From: Solimicrobium silvestre
Lineage (GTDB): Bacteria > Pseudomonadota > Gammaproteobacteria > Burkholderiales > Burkholderiaceae_D
Reading direction: 5' to 3'
DNA length: 64,000 nucleotides
NCBI RefSeq assembly: GCF_002976435.1
Contig: NZ_PUGF01000013.1
Location: 1-64,000 of the forward strand
The position numbers and the translations under genes were made by a program. Positions 34,943-44,865 of this stretch are shown here, in pieces; position 1 is the stretch's first letter, and each line of letters opens with the position of its first letter. The notes under the pieces were generated by a model. The model did not search any database. It saw only the letters and a program-made list of their open reading frames with translations, and was not told where the DNA came from.

Positions 34943-35575
34943 TTATTCTGTTGGATTTAATTTAAAAATATCAGCTAAAGCACCATTTACAATGCGCTCT
35001 TTCAGCAGGTCGGTGTCCATCATTAAATCCAGCAGCGGGCCTTCGCAAATCAGGTCGCCTTTGCGTTCAATAAAGCCGAGCCGGTTTAAGCTACCCAAGT
35101 TCATATCCATCTTGGTTTTTTTACCTAGCTTGTCGCCAAAGTCACTGAGCAAGGCTTTATAGGAAACACCTACCGAAGTTTCCGCTGCACGTGGCATCGG
35201 CTTTTCTTTACCAAACATTTCGGATTGGTCAACGTCGCCATATTGGTGCGAAGCTTGTCTTTCACGCTTAGGCAAAATAATCATCGCCCACAGCACAACC
35301 AGCAACGCAACGCCGTCACGTGCCAAACCAAAATTATTGTTTTGCCAGCTGTCGCGTGCGCCAAATACTTTGGATTCCACATCACGCAGCAAGGCTAGCG
35401 TGACGTGATCGGCATACACGTTGTCGACAAATTTCATGCCGCAGGCAAGTAAGCGGGCATCGACATCGGCGCGAAACAGTTCATCGGTGATAGCGCGTTT
35501 AACTAACTTATCTTCACGTTTTAAGGTTTGATGGGTGATTAAGCGCGCAATTAATATTTGTGATTCTTGATTCAT
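34943..35575 (-). CDS. mksE: MksE-like condensin subunit (MukE/JetB-type)
   Basis: A 210-aa protein located between the kleisin and the SMC gene. It shows a winged-helix-like make-up (YKALLSDFGDKLGKKTKMD then LNRLGFIERKGDLICEGPLLDLM) as in MukE/MksE/JetB proteins, which bind the kleisin as a dimer. Identification depends on both sequence style and operon position. Twelve bases separate it from mksF. Confidence 0.82.
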   Translation of the reverse strand: MNQESQILIARLITHQTLKREDKLVKRAITDELFRADVDARLLACGMKFVDNVYADHVTLALLRDVESKVFGARDSWQNNNFGLARDGVALLVVLWAMIILPKRERQASHQYGDVDQSEMFGKEKPMPRAAETSVGVSYKALLSDFGDKLGKKTKMDMNLGSLNRLGFIERKGDLICEGPLLDLMMDTDLLKERIVNGALADIFKLNPTE

Positions 35576-35587
35576 ACGAGGCTTATA

Positions 35588-36922
35588 TTAGTTATCTTGT
35601 GTTTGGAAAATCAGTTGAGCGTCCGATAAACCAGCCACTTCACTATCTTTAATTGGAATCAATTTATCCGTGAGCACAAACTGCATGGGCAAGCTTGATA
35701 AGCGCGCCGCTGCACCTTGCGAAGTGCCCGCGTCCTGGTCGCCGATTAATGGCAACAGTGAAGCGCGATACGACGCGATGGCAAAACTGTTCGGCAGCAA
35801 AATCTGCTGTACATCGACGCCTGTTGGCAGCTCTGAATTACTTGGCACACTAAGCTGGTTCAAGCTCGACAACCATGCGTCCAGCTGTGTGTATAAAACC
35901 GCGTCATCTTGCACTTGGAATTGGGTGTCAGTGCCGCTTGGCAGCTCTGAGCTTTGCTGGTTGCGCTCCGCAAATAATTCGGCTTCTGCCACATCAATCA
36001 TTTCTGCCGGGGTCGCAAACAACGGCGTTACCGGCATATCAATTGCGCCATCTGCCAAAGCGGCCAAATCGTCTTGCGCCATCAGCCAGCTCTTAATATC
36101 GGTAGTAGACAAACCCGATTGCCCTAGATGCACGCGCTGCCGCTCAATTTGATTCAGCGCGCGAGAAAACATGCCTTGCATATTCAACAGTGCACTTTGT
36201 GCCCGGCCGATAGCTTGCGCGGCACGTTGCGTTGCTGCATCTGCGTTGCCATCAGTAGTGATGGCGTAAATAATTTTGGTGCCTTTTTCTACCCAGTCGC
36301 AGGCGTTGTTCCATTTGCTTTGCGAAGCACGTAGCCGATATTCAGAACCGGACGCAATCGCATCACGAAACTCTTCCGTCAAATCAACCAGGCGACCTAA
36401 CAAATGCTGTAGCTGTTCTACCGTAACGCCGCCCAAAGCTTGTGCGCCAGCGACTTGGGTGAGCAAGAACCCCATATCGGCGGGATCTTCGCCCTGCTCG
36501 GCACTCTGTTGCGTGCTCAGCAAACTATCTAAGGCAGACAACACATTACGCGCCATCGGTGCCACGCGGTAGACCGAGGTAGCGGCTTCCCATATTAATA
36601 ATTGGTGCGAGCGCAAACGCGCCAGCACAGTATCTAAACTGTCTGCTTGGAGATACGCCAGTTTGGCGTTAATGTCGGCACGGCTGAAGCTGGATGATTG
36701 CGCATCACTCGCCAATTCGCGTAGCACTAATAAACGCACCAATACGCTATCAAAGCCACCGTGAAAAAGTGCGGTGAATGCTTGCAATAAAGGTTGGGCG
36801 CGTTTTAACTGATAAACCTGTTCAATATCATCAAAAGAGATCTCAGGTTTAAAGTAGGCTTGCAGTGAACTGCTCGTGTCTTCAGGCTCGTGGCTGTCTA
36901 TGTGTTCGGTACTATTTTGCAT
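35588..36922 (-). CDS. mksF: MksF-like kleisin subunit (MukF/JetA-type)
   Basis: A 444-aa protein at the head of the operon. The N-terminal region (about 20-150) looks like winged-helix dimerisation domain, followed by a helical middle (about 150-280) and an acidic linker to a C-terminal segment, the layout of MukF/MksF kleisins. The linker is rich in Ser, Asp and Gln. Its promoter must lie in the AT-rich 450-base region upstream. Together with mksE and mksB it forms a complete three-subunit condensin. Confidence 0.82.
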   Translation of the reverse strand: MQNSTEHIDSHEPEDTSSSLQAYFKPEISFDDIEQVYQLKRAQPLLQAFTALFHGGFDSVLVRLLVLRELASDAQSSSFSRADINAKLAYLQADSLDTVLARLRSHQLLIWEAATSVYRVAPMARNVLSALDSLLSTQQSAEQGEDPADMGFLLTQVAGAQALGGVTVEQLQHLLGRLVDLTEEFRDAIASGSEYRLRASQSKWNNACDWVEKGTKIIYAITTDGNADAATQRAAQAIGRAQSALLNMQGMFSRALNQIERQRVHLGQSGLSTTDIKSWLMAQDDLAALADGAIDMPVTPLFATPAEMIDVAEAELFAERNQQSSELPSGTDTQFQVQDDAVLYTQLDAWLSSLNQLSVPSNSELPTGVDVQQILLPNSFAIASYRASLLPLIGDQDAGTSQGAAARLSSLPMQFVLTDKLIPIKDSEVAGLSDAQLIFQTQDN

Positions 36923-37373
36923 GGACGGTATTTTAAGGTATTTTGCTTGCTGAATTGAAATTGAAAAGCATTAAATTTATTCTAGAATACCCCAGTATTT
37001 ATATTAAAAATACCAAGTGGAATCAAATTAATACAATGCAAAAATACAATACTACCTAATGTCGATCAAAAAACCATCCTAATAACCACTGGATACGTTA
37101 AATATTTTTAAAAACATTAGGGGTATATAAAAACCAGTAATTCCTAAGCGAATATGGCGATATTTTATGCATTTTTCAGAGCAATGATTGTATTTTCAAG
37201 ATCATCTCCTATAACTAAGCAATAGAAGCAATTCAATTTCCAGAAGGAAATTGACGCAATATCTTATGCCTACATTAATTTAAAACAACATCACTTCATG
37301 CATTTCTGCAAAGCCTTACTGTAGTTCCGGTTATCGCCCTTTAGCTATTTGAGTCATTTTTCATCCGGACAAA
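36923..37373. other. AT-rich divergent intergenic region upstream of mksF
   Basis: No gene seen in 450 bases. Three sequences of the form CTGG-TA ... A-CCAG (about 36990-37020 and 37085-37144) resemble the palindrome before the ATPase gene at 2522-2566. The region should contain the promoters of mksF and of the membrane protein gene at 37374. It has many A and T runs, and could be bent DNA. Confidence 0.4.
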
Positions 37374-38669
37374 ATGATGCCTAATTCACGCCGATTCGAA
37401 TACCGCCTTACCACAAGCCAACTTCACGAGCCACAAAACAAACACGTATTGCGACTAGTTTATGGATTAATAATCGTCGCTTTTGCGGCACTTTTTTACT
37501 TGATATTCCAAAAAATAGGTATTGAAAACCTGGATGCCTATCAAGTCGTAAAAAAGACAGCCGACAACGTACTGCACAACCCAGCCGTTTTATTCAAATT
37601 TGCCACCTATTCCCCATACATCCATTTAATCTTTTATTTGTTTATCCTTGTTACGGTCAATTGGTGGGTTTATATTTTACCTACAAGCTATTCACTTACA
37701 TTAACCGACGATGAATTAATTTCAAATCATCAATTACCGTTCGGCCTCAATGCCTTAATTCCCGCCATTAGTCCCTTCAATTGGCACATTTCCCTACATG
37801 ACATAACAGCGGTGGAACTCATTCAAATTCCACTTTTTGGGAAGGCGATGCAGAGACTAACAACGCCAACTTTTGCATTTGTCCGATTACGCATCAGTCA
37901 GCGTTCCGGCCCCGTCCGCACCATCAATCCGGCCATGTGGGTTGTTCCTGGCAGTCTTGGGCGTACACCTTTAAAACCAGTTGGTAAGCGAGACTTGTTA
38001 GCCGATTTTTTTTCCAATGTCGCCAATAGATGGTTAAAGCCAGAAAATCAGGCTATTTTGCGCGCCGGCTTACTTGATTTACCCATTGCTCACGCACTCA
38101 GTGAACGCGGGGTAACGATGTCAGAAGCGGCGCCACACAATATAAAAGAGCACGATTTATTTGCCTGCCGCTCAATCAAGTTTGGCATTATCACTGCGCT
38201 GACATTGAGCTCTGCCGCACTGGGAATTTTGCTGCTATGTAAATATCAACACCTGAAATTCGATTTCCCGTTATCGCTTCACTTACTCATTTGCACTACG
38301 ATCTTATGCGCATTTTTCTTACTCAACCAAAACGATAAATCACGCCCTCCGCTATTGCATACCGTCCTTACTGCACTATGTTTGGTTGGGAGCATGGCAA
38401 TAGGTGCGCAACCGATAGCCATGTTCTTAAATGGATTTGGCGTTACATCAAATCAATCACAAGACTTTGTAATTCGAGCTGGGAAACTTGAACCGATAGC
38501 AAACTTCAGTGGCATCGGTTCAATCAAATTACCTGGAAAAGAAAGTCGTCAGGGTTGGTTGCAAAGCGGCACTAAAGTCACACTGAAAGTCACACAGGGT
38601 CATTTCGGCTTATGGGAATATAACGATGAGCCTTTGCGGCAACTAGTTGATGCTCAGGGTATTGAATAG
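37374..38669 (+). CDS. Multi-helix membrane protein of unknown function, 431 aa
   Basis: I do not recognise the family. Hydrophobic helices appear at about 27-46, 82-102, 263-285, 292-311 and 318-340. Between helix 2 and 3 is a roughly 150-residue soluble domain (strands and YSLTLTDDELISNHQLPFG, PH-like in style), and the C-terminus is another small soluble domain (about 350-431). The layout resembles membrane proteins with bacterial PH-like domains, which is a guess. The start codon pair ATGATG has a weak GGA upstream. Confidence 0.65.
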   Translation: MMPNSRRFEYRLTTSQLHEPQNKHVLRLVYGLIIVAFAALFYLIFQKIGIENLDAYQVVKKTADNVLHNPAVLFKFATYSPYIHLIFYLFILVTVNWWVYILPTSYSLTLTDDELISNHQLPFGLNALIPAISPFNWHISLHDITAVELIQIPLFGKAMQRLTTPTFAFVRLRISQRSGPVRTINPAMWVVPGSLGRTPLKPVGKRDLLADFFSNVANRWLKPENQAILRAGLLDLPIAHALSERGVTMSEAAPHNIKEHDLFACRSIKFGIITALTLSSAALGILLLCKYQHLKFDFPLSLHLLICTTILCAFFLLNQNDKSRPPLLHTVLTALCLVGSMAIGAQPIAMFLNGFGVTSNQSQDFVIRAGKLEPIANFSGIGSIKLPGKESRQGWLQSGTKVTLKVTQGHFGLWEYNDEPLRQLVDAQGIE

Positions 38670-38676
38670 CTGAATA

Positions 38677-38703
38677 AAAAAAGCGACACTAAGGTCGCTT
38701 TTA
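38677..38703 (+). terminator. Intrinsic terminator after the membrane protein
   Basis: AAAAAGCGAC and GTCGCTTTT form a 9-bp stem with a 6-base loop and a short T-run, 8 bases after the stop codon. Confidence 0.75.
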
Positions 38704-38774
38704 GCGTCGTCCCTTGCAGGAAAAATCTAGGGATTCACACCTTTAGAGTTGAAGCTAATTCACAACTATTATCA

Positions 38775-40358
38775 TCAAAATCCCACATCGCTAGGAAGCC
38801 AGATCGAACAATGGTGAGCAGCAGCAAAAGAAGTGCTGGTAGCGACAGCGCTTGGCGCCAAAGTTAAATAGGTATCGTTGGCAACGGTATAAGCTGGCCA
38901 AGCACTGCTGCCTGCTGCGTTAGGATTTCCGGTTTTAGCAAACTGCGACCAAAAACCGATCATTTGAGTTGATAACGCAGTTTGTGCTGCGGTAAAGGGC
39001 GAGCCATAGTAAGCAGTGCCACTTGATCCCGGAAATAAATAAGCCAGTTCAGCCGCATGGTAAGCACCAAAACCATCGGTACGCGGCGGCACGTTGAAAA
39101 ACATCGGCGCATTCGCATCCGCAAATTCATAGGTATAGACAGGTACAACAGTGCTCATCACCTGCGCAATAGAACGACCATTACAAGAAAACAAAAAGTC
39201 TGTCATGAGGTCATCAAAAGTCCAGGCTGGCGTAACGGACGAAGTTAATGGATAGACGTACTGAATTAATTCAGCACCGATCGTCGATCCAAAAATACCA
39301 TTCACGTAGTTAGGATATTCACTGGCCGTCATCTGCCCACCCAGCGTGACATCGATAGAGGTATCAGACAAAACACTATATTCGTGCTGATTAGTACCTT
39401 CAATCATCGGCACTTTATTAAAGTTACCGCTAGTCAGCGCACTGGCTATCGTGGTCGGCAACAGCACCAGATCGACGGTGGGCAATTGAGATCCATTGCT
39501 TTGAATTGCACTGGCGTTCGCTAGAATTGTGCTAACCGGCAAAGCCAGCAGGCACGCCGCAGTCTGACTGGAACAACCGGCATTGGTCGCAAAACTTTGC
39601 CCAGCTGTTTCAGCAGCAGTTAAGGTCAGCGGTTGTAAGCTATAAGAGCCGCTTTCAACAATCGCTTTTTGAAATAGTCCAGCGGCCAGCGGCGAGGCAA
39701 TTTGCGACAAGGTTGATAATCCGCCCGCAGACTGGCCAAATAACGTGACATTTTTCGGGTCACCACCAAATCCAGAAATGTTGGTTTGCACCCATTTGAG
39801 GGCCGCCTGTTGATCCATCAAACCATAATTGCCAGCACTCCCATTTGATGCTGCCAGTGCTGGATGGGTTAAAAAACCTAACACGCCCAGACGGTAATCC
39901 ACTGTCACCACAATCACACCTGAATTAACCAATGCAGTCGGATCATAATCACTGGCTTCGCCGGTAATCAATGCTCCGCCATGTATCCAAACCATCACGG
40001 GGAATGGACCGGAACCCGTCGGCGCAAATACATTCAAGTGCAGGCAATCTTCCGATGTACTCGCTTGTCCAAAAAAAGAAACTGATTGCACGCAGGGAGC
40101 GCCAAATGCCGTCGCGGCAAAAGGAGTACTCCAGGCCGTTGCCGGTTGCGGCGCTTGCCAGCGTAAATTTCCGACAGGCGGTGCGGCATAGGAAATGCCC
40201 AGAAATTTATTCACGGTACCAGTTGTCGTCCCAACGACAACCCCTTTATCGGTTTGTACCGAAGGTAAAGATCCATTGCTTCCTGACTTACCGCCACAAG
40301 AAACTAATAGCAGGCTCGCTAAAAAAAGTGACAACACCACCGACAAATTGATTTTCAT
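38775..40358 (-). CDS. Type B carboxylesterase/lipase, lipoprotein
   Basis: A 527-aa alpha/beta hydrolase with a lipoprotein signal (lipobox LVSC, Cys21). The type B signature SEDCLHLNVFAP (102-113), oxyanion HGG (126-128) and nucleophile FGQSAGG (Ser210) are present. The catalytic Glu lies in the EGTNQHEYS region and the His in GAYHAAEL. Lipid anchoring places it in the outer or inner membrane facing the periplasm. The ester substrate is unknown. Alone in its transcript. Confidence 0.92.
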   Translation of the reverse strand: MKINLSVVLSLFLASLLLVSCGGKSGSNGSLPSVQTDKGVVVGTTTGTVNKFLGISYAAPPVGNLRWQAPQPATAWSTPFAATAFGAPCVQSVSFFGQASTSEDCLHLNVFAPTGSGPFPVMVWIHGGALITGEASDYDPTALVNSGVIVVTVDYRLGVLGFLTHPALAASNGSAGNYGLMDQQAALKWVQTNISGFGGDPKNVTLFGQSAGGLSTLSQIASPLAAGLFQKAIVESGSYSLQPLTLTAAETAGQSFATNAGCSSQTAACLLALPVSTILANASAIQSNGSQLPTVDLVLLPTTIASALTSGNFNKVPMIEGTNQHEYSVLSDTSIDVTLGGQMTASEYPNYVNGIFGSTIGAELIQYVYPLTSSVTPAWTFDDLMTDFLFSCNGRSIAQVMSTVVPVYTYEFADANAPMFFNVPPRTDGFGAYHAAELAYLFPGSSGTAYYGSPFTAAQTALSTQMIGFWSQFAKTGNPNAAGSSAWPAYTVANDTYLTLAPSAVATSTSFAAAHHCSIWLPSDVGF

Positions 40359-40514
40359 ACAGTCTCCCTATTTTAATTATTAATCTATTGCACGTAAGGA
40401 ACATGGATCTCTTCAACCACATTGCTTACTTGCATTTTTTTAAAGAGACTATAGCTACACAAGGCATTTGTCTATGTAACATTTAGAGTGCTTAATCCTA
40501 ATCTGTCTCCCAGC

Positions 40515-41675
40515 TTAAATCTTCAACTGCGCTTGCCTCAAGTCACGCAGCGGATAGTGAGTACCGCGCCAATCAATTCCACCACGCAGCAAGGTCAACA
40601 AACAACTGCGCCACCACATCAACAGCTCTACCGACATGGCAATTGGGGCAAACAAAAGGCAACGGTATTCCCATTCGTTACGGCGAATAATATCAACACA
40701 AAGAGCGCAACTGGCCAGCACAGAAGCTGCGTTTAGCATCCGGGTTACACCATCAGTAACAAACAAGCCGACCAAGGGCCAAAAGCGCAACACCAGGATA
40801 AACAGTGTCATTCCGATGAGCTGACTGATCTGGTATGCAAATGCGCAAAAAATATTTTTCTGCAGCCCTTTCACCATCCCCGGCGTATTTTGATACCACT
40901 CAACGGTAATTAATTTACTGGTACTTAATACATGCTGGCAATAACCTTTAGCTTTAATCAACTTCCCCAGCATGAGGTCATCCAACACCTGCAACGCAAG
41001 CGCTGCATGACCGCCGGACTCTTCATACGCGCTTTTACGCACCATGTTAAACCCGCCAATACCGAGAAAATGCTTAGTCGACGTAGCTACCTTCCAGGGT
41101 TTATAGCGCGCTAACACGCCGATCTGAAAAAGAACCAACAGCATTCTCAATAGCTGCGTTTTCGCAATAACTTTAAACAGAATGGCGAGATGATCAACCT
41201 GAAACAGCTCACAATAATTGACCGCGCGACTGATTGAACTTGGCTCAAATATGACATCGGCGTCGGTAAACAGCAGATAGCTACCGCTGGCTAATTGCGC
41301 ACCTTGATAAAGCGCATGATTTTTGCCTAGCCATCCAGGAGGTAATGTGCTCAGATGCAGCACCCGCAAACCGGGGTGCGTCTTTGCAATACGATCCAGA
41401 ATTTCCGGCGTTGCGTCGGTGGAGCGGTCATTGATGGCGATGATCTCCAGATTCGGATAATCAATCGCCAGTAGTGATAACAATGCAGGCTCTATCGTTT
41501 CCGCCTCATTAAGCGCCGACACAATAATCGAGACTTTGGGCGCGTCACCTGCAGGTGCAGATACTGGCGCGGTGTCTTCTAACTGTTTTATTTTCCTGAC
41601 GCCGATGACTATCTCAAGCGAGATAGCAACGGTAATAAGAAAAACCGTGAGAGAAAGCCAAAATTCAACGCCCAT
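40515..41675 (-). CDS. Membrane glycosyltransferase, family 2
   Basis: A 386-aa protein with an N-terminal membrane helix (5-25), a GT-A domain (48-270) with VSIIVSALNEAETIEPAL, NDRSTD, a TDADV metal site and GGFN/LDDLMLG, and about three to four C-terminal helices. It resembles HpnB-like and related glycosyltransferases of unknown acceptor. Its ATG overlaps the stop of the glutathione peroxidase gene (TAATG). Confidence 0.9.
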   Translation of the reverse strand: MGVEFWLSLTVFLITVAISLEIVIGVRKIKQLEDTAPVSAPAGDAPKVSIIVSALNEAETIEPALLSLLAIDYPNLEIIAINDRSTDATPEILDRIAKTHPGLRVLHLSTLPPGWLGKNHALYQGAQLASGSYLLFTDADVIFEPSSISRAVNYCELFQVDHLAILFKVIAKTQLLRMLLVLFQIGVLARYKPWKVATSTKHFLGIGGFNMVRKSAYEESGGHAALALQVLDDLMLGKLIKAKGYCQHVLSTSKLITVEWYQNTPGMVKGLQKNIFCAFAYQISQLIGMTLFILVLRFWPLVGLFVTDGVTRMLNAASVLASCALCVDIIRRNEWEYRCLLFAPIAMSVELLMWWRSCLLTLLRGGIDWRGTHYPLRDLRQAQLKI

Positions 41676-42277
41676 TAATTCACCAGCGCTTTTTCAATCG
41701 GGCCGACCAACGTTTCACTTTCTGGCGTAGTAACACTGGTATAGCTGTCGACGATATTGCCTTTGCGGTCGATCAGGTATTTATAGAAGTTCCACTTTGG
41801 CGTAGTGCCAGTGGCTTTGATTAATGCTTGGTAAAGCGGATTCGCTTCGTCGCCTTTTACCGAGGATTTGGCGAACATGGGGAATTTCACACCGTACGTG
41901 TTATAGCAAAAGTCGGCTATTTCTTTGGACGAACCGGGTTCTTGTTTACCGAAGTCGTTAGAAGGGAAACCCAATACCACCAAGCCTTTATCGGCATATT
42001 TGGCATACAACGCTTCCAGGCCTTCGTACTGTTTGGTAAAGCCGCAAAAACTGGCCGTGTTGACGACTAACACGACTTTTCCGGCGTATTGGCACAAATC
42101 CTGTTTTGAATCGTCTTGCAGGCGGTTAAATGTGTAATGCAGAATTGCAGGGCAAGATTGCGGTGCCGACTGCGCTGGCGTTGGCGTTTGTGCTGACGGC
42201 GTTTGAGCAAAAATGCCAATTGAAAAGAGTGTGATGGCGCAGGCTAAACAGAATTTGACCTTATTGAATATCAGCAT
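41675..42277 (-). CDS. Glutathione peroxidase family protein, exported
   Basis: A 200-aa peroxidase with a signal peptide (cleavage near FAQT, residue 24). Cys78 is in NTASFCGFTKQY, and the LGFPSNDFGKQEPG, Gln and KWNFYKYL features (Trp/Asn of the active tetrad) are present. It is the Cys form, probably thioredoxin- or glutathione-linked in the periplasm. Co-transcribed with the downstream glycosyltransferase, a pairing without an obvious functional reason. Confidence 0.93.
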   Translation of the reverse strand: MLIFNKVKFCLACAITLFSIGIFAQTPSAQTPTPAQSAPQSCPAILHYTFNRLQDDSKQDLCQYAGKVVLVVNTASFCGFTKQYEGLEALYAKYADKGLVVLGFPSNDFGKQEPGSSKEIADFCYNTYGVKFPMFAKSSVKGDEANPLYQALIKATGTTPKWNFYKYLIDRKGNIVDSYTSVTTPESETLVGPIEKALVN

Positions 42278-42461
42278 AATGTGTCCTTTTTAGACTTGGC
42301 TAACAAAGGTGTATAGCTTAGCACTACTCGTATTACTACGTACATTAAGCGTGCATTAAAACAATATTTCAAAAATTGATGCCAGGGGCTACGACCAAAG
42401 CAAAATCAAAGAGTTGTTCAGTTACATACTTCATGGTATTTTTTGAACTCACAATAAAATA

Positions 42462-43349
42462 ATGCAACAAACCATTATGACGCCACTTCAACCCCAAATT
42501 CATCCCATCTACGACGAAGCCACCGCCACCATCACTTACGTCGTATTCGATGCGCCAAATGGTCACGCTGCAATTATCGACCCGGTTCTCAACTTCCAGG
42601 CCAATTCCGCCACTACCGATACCAAATCGGCTGATCTGGCGCTGGCCTTCATTGCGCAACAAGGGCTAACGGTTGACTGGATATTAGAAACCCATGCCCA
42701 CGCCGACCACCTTTCTGCGGCGCATTACCTGCAGAGCAAAGCAGGCGGAAAAATAGCGATTGGCGAACATATCTGTCAGGTTCAAAAGGTATTTAAAGAC
42801 TTGTTTAATTTAGAGCCAGAATTCGCGGTCGACGGTTCACAGTTTGATCATTTATTTACTGAAAATGAGATTTTTAAGATAGGCGACTTAAGCGCCAAAG
42901 CATTGTTTGTACCCGGACATACACCGGCCGATATGGCGTATCAGATCGGCGACGTAATTTTTGTAGGCGACACTTTATTCATGCCCGATGTCGGCACCGC
43001 GCGCTGTGACTTTCCCGGCGGAGACGCGCATATGCTGTATCAGTCGATACAAAAATTACTGGCCTTCCCAGAAAATACCCGACTCTTCATGTGTCACGAT
43101 TACCCCACCGCGGACCGTTCGGCACAATGGGAATCTTCCGTTGCACAGCAACGCCAGTACAATATTCATGTGAATGAAACTATCGATGAAGCCACCTTCG
43201 TGGCTCGCAGAAAAGCCCGCGACGCGACCCTTTCCATGCCGCAGTTAATTCTTACTGCTATCCAGATAAACATTCGCGCAGGGCAATTGCCAACACCGGA
43301 AAATAATGGCGTGAGCTATTTAAAAATTCCGTTGAATGCTGTTAGGTAA
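42462..43349 (+). CDS. MBL-fold hydrolase, persulfide dioxygenase (ETHE1/Blh)-like
   Basis: A 295-aa metallo-beta-lactamase-fold enzyme with THAHADHLSA (77-86), the GHTPADMAY His, DTLFMPDVGTARCDFPGG and MCHDYPTA, closest to ETHE1-like persulfide dioxygenases and the Blh hydrolase regulated by BigR. It would oxidise glutathione persulfide or a related sulfane sulfur compound using iron. An internal start at Met6 (42477) is possible. No BigR-type repressor is next to it. Confidence 0.88.
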   Translation: MQQTIMTPLQPQIHPIYDEATATITYVVFDAPNGHAAIIDPVLNFQANSATTDTKSADLALAFIAQQGLTVDWILETHAHADHLSAAHYLQSKAGGKIAIGEHICQVQKVFKDLFNLEPEFAVDGSQFDHLFTENEIFKIGDLSAKALFVPGHTPADMAYQIGDVIFVGDTLFMPDVGTARCDFPGGDAHMLYQSIQKLLAFPENTRLFMCHDYPTADRSAQWESSVAQQRQYNIHVNETIDEATFVARRKARDATLSMPQLILTAIQINIRAGQLPTPENNGVSYLKIPLNAVR

Positions 43350-43378
43350 ACAAAGTTGCAACCATAATCTGCCGAAAC

Positions 43379-44716
43379 TCAATCTTCGAAAGCATAGCGA
43401 AAATTTCCTTTTGGCAGCATCAATTTCGGTATCGGCTTACCCGCCTCAACCAATACAACATCAACCGGCACGGCATCCGCAGGTTCTTTTGAAGAGTAAG
43501 CGTAAATAAGGCGTTTACCTTTTTTGGGGATTAGTTTTGACGGAATATTTTCCGGATTAAGTCCAGCCATAGATTCAAGCCAACTGGCCCGGCCGGTTTC
43601 AGGGTTATTTTCGTAAGTTGGATAAATAACCTGAATATCGTATGCCTCACCCGAAAGGAAATTATGGCCCAATTTTAAATAAGTGTTTTGTGGCGTTATT
43701 AATACCGATGGCTTTTCGATTTGATGACTCTTAACTGCTTCGTTATACGCCGCAATTTGAATTTTATTGACGTACTGCTGGAACAACGTAGTTTGGTCGA
43801 TCGTTAGTGGATTAATACCGGTCATTTTTTGTAATTGTGCGGCCATCATCGAGCGATCATTTTCGTCTTCCGATTTAGGTAATTTATTTCCGTGAGCATA
43901 GCCAACATAAATAAAAACCTTAGCTTTTGGATTTTGTTTAAAAATACGATCAACCAAATTCTTTGCCATGTAATATTCCCTGGCTCTTTCGGTCGGTTCG
44001 TAGCTGATAAATTTCCAATGCGACTGAATCGCTTCCCTCAAAAAATCCGCATACATAGATTCACGGGTATATATTCCAGAATCTTCACTAACATAGCCTT
44101 TGGCTAACGGCGGTGTTGACCCCAAATTGGTAAAAGCTTCGCATGCCAAATAGTCGTACCCGATCTTTTTTAATTCTCTTGCCAATAACATAGCAAAGGC
44201 GCGGTGCATAGGGACGTGATGCGCTTCATTTAAAATGACGATTTGCCTATGCTTAGCCTCGTTCACTATTACCTCAATCGCATCTTGGACAGTTGCCTCT
44301 TGTATTTGATGCTGAATGTCTTCAGTGACCGATGTCTCTCTGGAATTTAAGTTTGATCTGCTATTACTTTTTTTAAGTTCCCTTTCTTCCAGATATTTAT
44401 TGTATTTTCCATATTGATTCATCGCGCCAAAAACGTCGCCTATCATTGATTCATCACTAGCAACAGATTCAAAGTTTTGGGAAACGATAAAATATTTTTG
44501 TCTATCATCCAACGTTTTTGATGCATTAATATCTTCGGCATATTTAATGCTTTTGTTTAAGTCTTTTAGTCGGTCAGTTTTTGGCGATACTTGAAGCGGA
44601 GTATCGGGCATTGATTCTGCATGAGTGATTGAAATACTTGTTAGCATCAAGAATAAAAGAGACGCCACACATCGCAAATACTGAGTAGTTTTTGGTAGCG
44701 TTTGAAAAAACTGCAT
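43379..44716 (-). CDS. Exported TIKI/ChaN/EreA-like protein, 445 aa
   Basis: The signal peptide ends near THAES (33). After a helical region (about 40-150) comes a domain starting VILNEAHHVPMHRAFAMLLARELKKIG (Glu-His-His cluster), with LACEAF and YVGYAHGNK later. These fit the Tiki/ChaN/EreA superfamily, whose members are heme-binding lipoproteins, proteases or erythromycin esterases. The substrate is not deducible. The C-terminal 150 residues are an additional beta-rich domain. It may share a transcript with the TPR protein 149 bases upstream. Confidence 0.65.
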   Translation of the reverse strand: MQFFQTLPKTTQYLRCVASLLFLMLTSISITHAESMPDTPLQVSPKTDRLKDLNKSIKYAEDINASKTLDDRQKYFIVSQNFESVASDESMIGDVFGAMNQYGKYNKYLEERELKKSNSRSNLNSRETSVTEDIQHQIQEATVQDAIEVIVNEAKHRQIVILNEAHHVPMHRAFAMLLARELKKIGYDYLACEAFTNLGSTPPLAKGYVSEDSGIYTRESMYADFLREAIQSHWKFISYEPTERAREYYMAKNLVDRIFKQNPKAKVFIYVGYAHGNKLPKSEDENDRSMMAAQLQKMTGINPLTIDQTTLFQQYVNKIQIAAYNEAVKSHQIEKPSVLITPQNTYLKLGHNFLSGEAYDIQVIYPTYENNPETGRASWLESMAGLNPENIPSKLIPKKGKRLIYAYSSKEPADAVPVDVVLVEAGKPIPKLMLPKGNFRYAFED

Positions 44717-44865
44717 TAGTTATTCCCTTAAATAAAATTCAAGCTGATTTGATGTTAAAAAATTGACTGTCTGCCGTTATTTTTATTGCAGCCACCTAAA
44801 CTCAAAAACATAAACCGTTTTCTAATCGCCGTGATGAAATCATCTTGCCAGATTGCTGGATCAAT

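Noticed and set aside
32101-36922. Wadjet (JetABCD) plasmid-defence system
   Set aside because: The three condensin subunits are there, but no JetD toprim gene adjoins and the SMC length fits MksB better.
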